Of a stretch of 64,000 nucleotides of DNA, positions 57,363-64,000 are shown piece after piece. The position numbers and the translations under genes were made by a program. Numbering within the stretch: position 1 is the first letter of the stretch; each line of letters starts with the position of its first letter. The stretch is from Scalesia atractyloides (Eukaryota > Streptophyta > Magnoliopsida > Asterales > Asteraceae): assembly GCA_947069175.1 (NCBI GenBank), contig CAMTDV010000002.1:12330988-12394987 (forward strand). The letters are read 5' to 3'. The notes under the pieces were generated by a model. The model made no database searches and was not told the origin of the DNA. It saw nothing but the letters and a program-made list of their open reading frames with translations.

Positions 57363-58648
57363 ATGGATCAATACAACCTGAACCCGAACCCAAACCAAAA
57401 CATTTTCTCGGTGTCCCGGCTACTATCATAGTATGGAACCGAGTTGATCATCCTCACAATTGTCGTACAACGCTTTGGGTTTTCAACAAAACCCAAACGC
57501 GTTTTCCCAAATGAGTCAACTGCAATCAATGCAACAAATGCAGTCGGTGCAACAAATGATGATGCGAAACTCGTTCAATTCGCAATTTCCATCTCAACCA
57601 CAATGTTACCCAACACCGGAGTCTCCCCAACCACACCCCGAAGAAGATGATGTTCAAGAATTTGTGTCGGAGACCCAACCGCAATCTTTGAAAGAAAGAA
57701 AGGGAAGCAACCTATGGTTGAGAAAGATCAACCTTCGAAAGGGAAGGCAAAACTTTGGATAAAGATGGAGGAGGAGGCGTTAGGCAAGGCGTGAGTTAAC
57801 ACTTCAAAAAGCCCCATCATCGGTATATAAAAATATATAAATTGTATACCAAAACTTTATAGATTATACTTTTTTTAATATAACTTTTGCTACATTTTAA
57901 AAATATAGGTAACAACCAAACCGGCTAAGGGGTTTGGAAAGAAATACTATCGAAGTTTCTTGCAATAATGGAACAAGGTCATTAACACGACATCGATCCA
58001 TCTCTTCGAAGTGGCGAAAGATGCATCCGGTCGTTAACCGGTTTTCGGCGATTTATTATAACTTGATATTGGTCGCCATAGTGGGATGAGTGATGAAGAC
58101 GTTTTTAAAGAGACGATGCGTAGATACGAAGATACGCATCAGACAGTTTTCCCCCACGTATGTGCTTGGAAGTTTTGCGAACCAGTAACAAGTGGGCGCC
58201 GGTTCCAAATGAGGTTGCAACGGCTAAACGAACAAAAACCTCGAATACAGTAGTTATAGTGCGGGGGGCTCGGACACATGATGCTAAATAAATATAAACG
58301 ACGAGCCCGAATTTGACGATGAAGAGTTTTTGGTTCGAGAGGAGGAACGTCCCCCGGGCAGGGACAAATCCATAAAGGCGGCAGCTGCAAAAAAAAGCCG
58401 CGATGGGGGGCGGTTCCAACATGGACGAGTTTATGGCTCAGTTCAAAGCGTTCACCGAGGTCACGACCAAAAGGCAAAGGCGAAGGAACGTAGGTGGAAG
58501 GGCGGGTCAGGTGAAGCATAAGAAAAACGAGTATAAAGAGTGGGAGACAATGACAGCCGACATAAACTCATATCCGAAAGAAGATCGACCGATTTTGCGA
58601 AGAATGAAAGAAAAATCGCAAAAAATGGAGTTCATAGGATCTTTTTAA
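57363..58648 (+). pseudogene. Harbinger ORF1-like Myb/NAM-associated protein, broken
   Basis: ATG at 57363 (MDQYNLNPNPNQN) meets a stop after 22 codons. The Gln/Met-rich N-terminal part continues at 57460 (SYNALGFQQNPNAFSQMSQ...). Then come a trihelix/Myb-like domain in fragments on both sides of a probable intron (about 57823-57908): EEEALGKAW-type residues near 57765, WKEILSKFLAIMEQGH near 57940, SSKWRKMHPVVNR near 58000, GMSDEDVFKETMRRYED near 58087. The end is a NAM-associated-type C-terminal helix (NMDEFMAQFKAFTEVT, YPKEDRPILRRMKEKSQ). In autonomous PIF/Harbinger elements such a protein is the DNA-binding partner of the transposase. In plant databases these are often mislabelled glutathione S-transferase T3-like. 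Several stops and shifts. Confidence 0.75.
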
Positions 58649-58732
58649 GTTATGTTTTTTTTTTTCAGTTAATTTTTTTTATTTTTTAGGTTTTTTTAGG
58701 TTACGTAATGTGTGGTTTTTAATACTAATGAT

Positions 58733-60024
58733 TTTATTTTAGAGTAAACTTCCGTTTTGCTCCCTGTGGTTTGACCGTTTTAACAGTTTTGCCCCAAACC
58801 TTTAAAAATAGTCATTTTACTCCAATAGTTTACTATGTTATTTCCATTTTGCTCCCACCTTTAACTCCATCCAAATTGTTTGTTATTTGAAGGGTATTTT
58901 GATAACTTCAAGTATAAAAGTAAAGGTATTTTAGTAAAACTACAAATAAAGACTATTAAATAATAATAATATATAATAAAACCCATATCTGATTACTCTC
59001 TCTCTACCATCTATCTTCTCTCTCTACACTCTCTCTTTTCTCATCACCACCACCACCACCACCCGTCACCACTTCACCATCAACCCTAACAGCCACCACC
59101 ACCTGTTACCTGCACCAATAACCACCACAACCGGCCACCAACACCAACATCAGCCACCTACACCAACCTGCCGCCACCATTAACACCTACAACCAGCACC
59201 ACCTAATCAACCACCACAAACTGCCATCAACACCAACAACCACCGTTGTACCACCTCCACCGCTGACATCTTCCCAAAAAACCTCCACCACCGACATCTT
59301 CCCCGAAAAACCCACCACCGTATCTCAAAATCACCCACCTCTAAACACAAAACTCGATAAAGCAAACACCTAACTCCATAAACGAGATCTGTGACAAGAT
59401 TTGACTGGAAATCACAACTAACCTTGGCCGATTATAAGATCTTCAAGCGATTAGCTCCGACGACTGTGGTGTCGATTAGTTCCGACAACTAACCGAGGTC
59501 CGACGGCTGTGATGGTTCTTCAACAGAACATTAAGTGGTGGATGATGGTGGTGGCGGGCTAGTCGTGATAGCAGGGTGGTGGTCGTCATATTGTAGCACC
59601 GGGAGGTCGTCGTGATAGCAGGTCCGGCGACGTTGAATCTTGTGAATGAACTGTGATGTTGAATGTGGTTTTGAATGTTGTAAATGAATGGTGATAATGT
59701 TGTTAACTGTAAATGACAAGAAAGTCAAAAGAAAATATATAAGATCTGATGAAATTGAATAATGAATAAATTATTATTATAATTCATTTTAAATATCATT
59801 AAAAACAATATCAGATTTAAAAATCTAATAAATGATTTTTATACTTTAAGTTACCAAAATACCCTTTCAAGTAATAAACAATTTGGATAGAGTTAGAGGC
59901 GAGGAGCAAAATGGAAATAACTAGTAAACTATTGGAGCAAAATCGCTATTTTTAAAGGTTTGGGGTAATACCGTTAAAACGGTCAAACCACAGGGAGCAA
60001 AACGGAAGTTTACTCTTTATTTTA
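58733..60024. mobile_element. Mutator-like foldback element 3, nested, 9-bp TSD
   Basis: The element is 58742-60015 (1274 bp) between TTTATTTTA copies (58733-58741, 60016-60024). Long terminal inverted repeats of about 170 bp begin GAGTAAACTTCCGTTTTGCTC and end GAGCAAAACGGAAGTTTACTC. The interior has (CAC)n/(CCA)n-rich DNA at about 59040-59330 with a CT microsatellite before it. No transposase; the interior could be captured host sequence. Related in its ends to the elements at 24815 and 28079. Confidence 0.9.
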
Positions 60025-60192
60025 TATTAGTAAATGTTAAAAACTAGTTTAAATAAAAAAAGAAAAATAATTAACTAGGTGGGGTCGGGTCGTCACTCAT
60101 TTCCTTGGATCGTCCTCCAAGGCCTCTGACGTGGACGCTGACGTGGCGGGTCGTCCTCCAGGGAGGCCCGTCACCCACACCGAGTAGCCTTA

Positions 60193-61528
60193 CTCAAATA
60201 GTTTCATAGTGGATGATTCAACTGAAAAGAATTTTTTTGTAATAAGAAATTTTAACCAACAAGAATCTTTCATTTTACTTTATTTAATTTTTGTATTTTA
60301 TATTAGTGTAAGGGAATATTGGTAAACTTAGATAGACCATTAATTTATAGTTTTCTTTTTTGATAGTTACCTACATTAAATTTCTAACTTATTTTCAAGA
60401 ATATATTTTTCAAAGAAGAAAAAAATTGCTTTAAACTGTATGGTAAATTATGAGGCGTATGATGAATTACGAGTTGTGTAATATAAATTTCAAAACGTGG
60501 GGAACGTCTTTATGACTAATTAATTAGTCAAAGATAATAATAAATGAGATGAGAGAAAAACAATTTAATATTTTACAATTGTACCATTTGTTGGGAATAG
60601 TATAACGATGTTGATGAGTTAGCGTTTAGAGTAAGAGGAGATCAATGGTTCAATCTCTATAATGTGCAAATTTAGCTGTTAAAAAAATTGTATAGAAAAC
60701 TATATTTTTTGTTTTACTATGTAACTTGATTATTTATTAGCTTGAGTACGTTACACAAATAGTCCCATAATTATGAAATGATCTAATTAAGTTGAATAAA
60801 CAGTCTTTATGTGTAAAAATACAAAAACACCCTTCCATTTAACATAAAAACTAACCATGTTAACGTAAAGGATGCAAAACCTTACAAACCGCTTACGTAA
60901 CAAAAGATGATAGTTTAAGTAATCATAACCAAACCACATAAACGAAAAACCTTATTCAACTTCAAACATTAATCATAATCATCTTAAATCGCTAAAACAC
61001 ACATCTTGACACACTAAAACCCAACTCCCTTTCTACACAACTCCTAAACACACACATCCAAATAGCAAAAATGATCAAACAGATATTTTCAAAACAAAAA
61101 TTTAACTTTTAAAACAACAAGACACCATTTATTATTAGTTGTTGAAAATATTTCTGAAAGATAAATGCTGTGGCCACCAAACATGGCCAAGTAGAACATG
61201 GATGATAAAAAAGTAGCACGTGACGTACGTAGCAAACACAACAGGACGACGGCCATTATAAAAACCACCAAAAACATACGACAGTCAATCCAACAAAACA
61301 AAAACATAAACATCTTCTTCGAAGTTCATAATTCATTCATTTGTTCTAATAACCGAAATCCACAATGATCTCGGGCGTCGGTGACCACTTTTTTTGCAAA
61401 TTTTGTTACCAAATTACCGCGTTTTTAGCCTCTTTTTTGCATGATCACCACCACCCACACATATCTGGTTTTATTCATAAGTAAAAATAGTAAAAGCCCT
61501 TGATTCTTTTTTGTATTGTTGTTTCAAA
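60193..61528 (+). other. Intergenic DNA and promoter of the LRR receptor-like gene
   Basis: 60193-61080 is AT-rich with no gene. Near the gene, 61217-61222 is a palindromic CACGTG (within GCACGTGACGTACG, a G-box/ABRE-like cluster). A TATA (ATTATAAAAACC) lies at 61255-61266, about 265 bp upstream of the ATG. The leader contains a C/T-poor, T-rich stretch before the start. Confidence 0.6.
61217..61231 (+). promoter_or_regulatory. G-box/ACGT cluster and nearby TATA of the LRR gene
   Basis: CACGTGACGTACGT has two overlapping ACGT cores, typical binding sites of bZIP and bHLH factors. It lies 36 bp upstream of a good TATA box. Regulation by light or abscisic acid is only inferred. Confidence 0.55.
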
Positions 61529-64000
61529 ATGGAAAGATTTAAGCTGATGTTTGCAATGGTGTTGGCTGCTGTATTACTGATTGATTACAGTTGGTGTATC
61601 AATACAGAAGGTATGGTATACTGTGCACTGCTTTCTGAACCACAACTCTTTCGGTTTATTTCGGTTAACGGTTTTATGGGTTTGCAGGATTGGCTTTGTT
61701 GAAGTTTCGAGATGGGATTGAGAGGGACCCTTTTGGGGTTTTGTCTGGGTGGAGTAACGGTGGTGATGCGGTGGATTTGGACCATTGTTCTTGGTTTGGG
61801 GTTGAGTGTTCCAATGGGAAAGTGGTTGCTATGTAAGTTTTTTTTCACCTAATTGATTGACTGTTAGGTGTTTGATTAAATGCCTAGCTGAGTTTAATAA
61901 TTGTAGTTACAGGGTTTAACAAATTATAAAAGTTACGAAAGAATTAATCAGGATTAATCAATCATATTGGGATGGAGATTTTTATATGTATACACACATT
62001 TTTATTTATAATTTTCATAAGTAAACAGGTTTTAAACCTCATCAACAGATTTTTTTAAGTAGGCAGTTAGATAAAAATCCTAGTTCAATCTCCAATTAGC
62101 GATTAATTGGAGGCTAGGCGCGATTTTTACAACTATGATTACGCTTATAATTGCTAAAATTATAGAAATTTGAGAGATCTATGCCTTGGAGGAACACTTT
62201 CACCAGAGATTGGAAAGCTGACAAATATGAAATCTATGTAAGGATCCATGGTTGATAATTTGATGTCTACTCGTTTTTCGTCACTCATCATGTTTTGATT
62301 ATTATCTTGTATGTTGTATGAACAGTACTTTACGCAATAATTATTTTAACGGGACAATTCCTCAAGAGATTGGAGATTTGAAGGAGCTAGAAGTGCTGGA
62401 TTTGGGTTACAATAACTTTACTGGGGCATTTCCATCTGATCTTGTTAATAACCTATCGTTATCGATTCTGTGAGTTTCTATTTAAGCTGTAAACTATGTA
62501 AGATGTTCATACTTTTTTCTTATTTTTTGCTTATTTGGTTCGTATATGATTATTGATGCAGTTTATTGGACAATAACAATTTTCTTGATACGCTTTCGCC
62601 TGAAGTATCTAATCTTAAGACACTTTCTGAGTTTCAAGTAGATGAAAACCAACTCACAAGCTCTCATAATGATGGTAGTTGTAATGGCAGGTCCAGTTCT
62701 TGGTAAGTGTCTTAAATAGAGGTGGTTAAAACCTGTAACTCTTAATTTCATGGTGAAATGGATAGGTTGAATTAACCGGAAAAGCCAAAACAATTTTATT
62801 CAAAATCTTGTTTCTTTTTGTTCTTATAGGAATATTATTCAAACCAGAGGCGCCACCGAAAGAAAGTTGTTACAAGTGTCACCATCACCATTATCTTCAC
62901 CTTCACCGTCACCGTCACTATTAGGTGTACCAATCTCATCGATATCATTGCCCCCGTTGCAAATTTCCGCACCTTCGCTGCCACCTGTACGTCCACCACT
63001 GCCGGTTTTCCCACCAGCAAGTCCACCGGTTAACTCTTTAGCACCAGAGACCGTACCCGCATTAGCTCCTTCACCCGCTTTGGTTCGAAACTTTAACCAT
63101 AACCATTCAAACCATCATAAGGTTTTGATATGGTCTGGGATCATTGGGGGTTCTGCATTTATATTTCTTACGGTTTTCGGCTTTCTTTTCTTTAAAAGAA
63201 ATAAAGTCGTTACCGTTAAGCCGTGGGCTACCGGTTTAAGTGGGCAGCTCCAGAAAGCATTCACAACAGGTTGTTTCTTCTTTTGTTTTATTCGTAACGA
63301 GTAAAATAAAAAGGGAAATTGGATTTTAATAATCACACCTTTTAAAAAATTCTCACCGGGCCTCCTTTAGTTTTTCTTTTCGAATTTCATTCAAACTGAT
63401 GTTTTAGGGCTTTTGATCAAAAAATTGATGTAAAACTTACCTCTAAACGGTGCTTCAAACGGCTTGATTTTTGTTAATTGGAAGTTTAAACACCGAATTG
63501 AAGCACCGTTTTCATCGTTTGGAGCAGCGTTTCGATGTAAGTTTTACATCAATCAACTCGTATCTTCGTTCTAATCAAAAGCCGTAAAACATAAGTTTTT
63601 TTAACGGAGGTCCAGTAGCGATATTTGAAGGCGAGATTATTATTAGCCAACCACCTAAAGGCGGGATTATTAAAATTAAATTTGCCAAATAAAAAATATA
63701 TTTAAATTAAAGGTGTCAAATCGGTCAAACGGGTTGAAAGGCCCAGGTGAGAATTGCAGCCCTGGTTTTGACTGATTACTAAACCAGCCCAGCCCGCGAA
63801 ATTTCGGACATCTAATACTTTTATGTCTGTAATTCAGGTGTTCCAAGTCTCCAACGGCCGGAACTTGTAACAGCTTGTGAAGATTTTAGTAATATAATCG
63901 GTACAATGTTAGATGGTACTGTCTACAAAGGAACACTTTCTAGCGGAGTTGAAATAGCTGTCACGTCGACTGCAATAACATCGTCTAAAGATTGGAACAA
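61529..64000 (+). CDS. LRR receptor-like pseudokinase, MRH1/MDIS type, 3' end outside window
   Basis: Exons: 61529-61610, 61688-61832, 62166-62237, 62326-62469, 62562-62702, 62830-63269, 63838-64000 (continues), all GT-AG with compatible phases. Signal peptide MERFKLMFAMVLAAVLLIDYSWC, then an LRR N-cap (ALLKFRDGIERDPFGVLSGW, CSWFGVEC). Exons 3-5 are one to two leucine-rich repeats each (72, 144 and 141 nt). Exon 6 encodes a Ser/Pro-rich hinge, a transmembrane helix (WSGIIGGSAFIFLTVFGFLFF) and the RNK stop-transfer. Exon 7 starts the kinase-like domain: LVTACEDFSNIIGT, TVYKGTLSSGVEIAVTS. The ATP-anchoring Lys of the VAIK motif is replaced (AVTS), as in the inactive kinases At2g40270, At3g56050 and MRH1. 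These act at the plasma membrane; some are pollen-tube attractant receptors (MDIS) or root-hair factors. Which of these applies here cannot be told. Confidence 0.9.
63345..63625. mobile_element. Foldback MITE in intron 6 of the LRR gene
   Basis: The left arm contains TTTTAGGGCTTTTGATCAAAAA and TTGATGTAAAACTTA. The right arm has their inverses, TAAGTTTTACATCAAT and AATCAAAAGCCGTAAAACATA. Inside, AACGGTGCTTCAA and TTGAAGCACCGTT pair too. The outer ends CGGGCCTCCTTTAG and AACGGAGGTCCAG are looser inverses. Family and target duplication not settled. Confidence 0.7.

Larger units (their letters stand above)
57016..60192 (+). mobile_element. PIF/Harbinger-like DNA transposon with Myb-like ORF, no transposase (TSD TTA)
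   Basis: The element is 57019-60189 between TTA copies (57016-57018, 60190-60192). Ends GGCCACTCGGTGTGGG and CCCACACCGAGTAGCC are inverted repeats with one mismatch, followed by GC-rich subterminal sequence (GGTCGTCCAGGCCCGACC left, GGGTCGTCCTCCAGGG right). The 3-bp TTA duplication is the hallmark of the PIF/Harbinger superfamily. It carries only a broken ORF1-type gene and no DDE transposase. A Mutator-like foldback element is nested at 58742-60015, so the original length was about 1.9 kb. Confidence 0.85.

Noticed and set aside
57850..60000. A complete host transcription-factor gene of the Myb/trihelix type
   Set aside because: Enclosed by inverted repeats with a TTA duplication and carrying several stops and shifts, so it is a transposon ORF remnant.
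1..64000. CRISPR arrays, bacterial operons, plastid or mitochondrial DNA inserts, recognisable conserved microRNA precursors
   Set aside because: None seen. The tandem arrays are retrotransposon repeats or minisatellites without spacer/repeat alternation, and none of the common plant microRNA sequences was spotted by eye.

Overview
The window is plant nuclear DNA: AT-rich, mostly intergenic, packed with LTR retrotransposons, and carrying intron-bearing genes with GT-AG introns. Several retroelement proteins (a Tekay-type chromovirus, an Athila-type element, a proline/His-rich ORF of the MPPRxRG type) and the GC-rich palindromes in the LTRs are of kinds I recall from Asteraceae such as sunflower and lettuce. 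The family assignment is inference; no species is claimed. All alignments and coordinates below were made by eye.

Layout. (1) 1-20486: a decayed minus-strand Ty3/gypsy chromovirus with LTRs of about 3.4 kb. Its 5' LTR is split by a younger, complete plus-strand LTR element (9890-19527, target duplication GAAGG). That inner element encodes only Gag. Its 2.6-kb LTRs each hold five tRNA-like pol III-box modules, and its region downstream of gag is built from repeated hairpins, one of which shows a compensatory base-pair change. (2) 20.8-23.5 kb: broken Helitron helicase interrupted by a solo LTR (TSD TCTAC). (3) 25.4-30.2 kb: the eight-exon nuclear gene for the plastid cytochrome c assembly protein CCS1, with foldback elements in its introns and two single-base deletions relative to the expected frame, followed by a convergent tRNA-Arg(CCU). 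(4) 32.8-33.6 kb: a single-exon glutaredoxin-like gene with a C-terminal CxxC cluster. (5) 33.6-42.2 kb: AT-rich intergenic DNA with a hAT-like MITE and a minisatellite. (6) 42199-55201: a complete but decayed minus-strand Athila-type element (TSD CCTAT) with gag, pol and an additional ORF after pol. (7) 57019-60189: a PIF/Harbinger-like DNA element (TSD TTA) with a broken Myb-like/NAM-associated ORF, itself hit by a Mutator-like foldback element (9-bp TSD). (8) 61529-64000: the 5' two-thirds of an LRR receptor-like pseudokinase gene of the MRH1/MDIS type, cut by the window edge.

How the parts relate. The three protein-coding host genes are unrelated in function and independently promoted. 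The transposable elements show clear nesting orders (Gag-only element into chromovirus LTR; solo LTR into Helitron; Mutator-like element into Harbinger-like element), which give relative insertion ages. The most unusual object is the Gag-only element with its tRNA-like LTR modules and covarying hairpin array.
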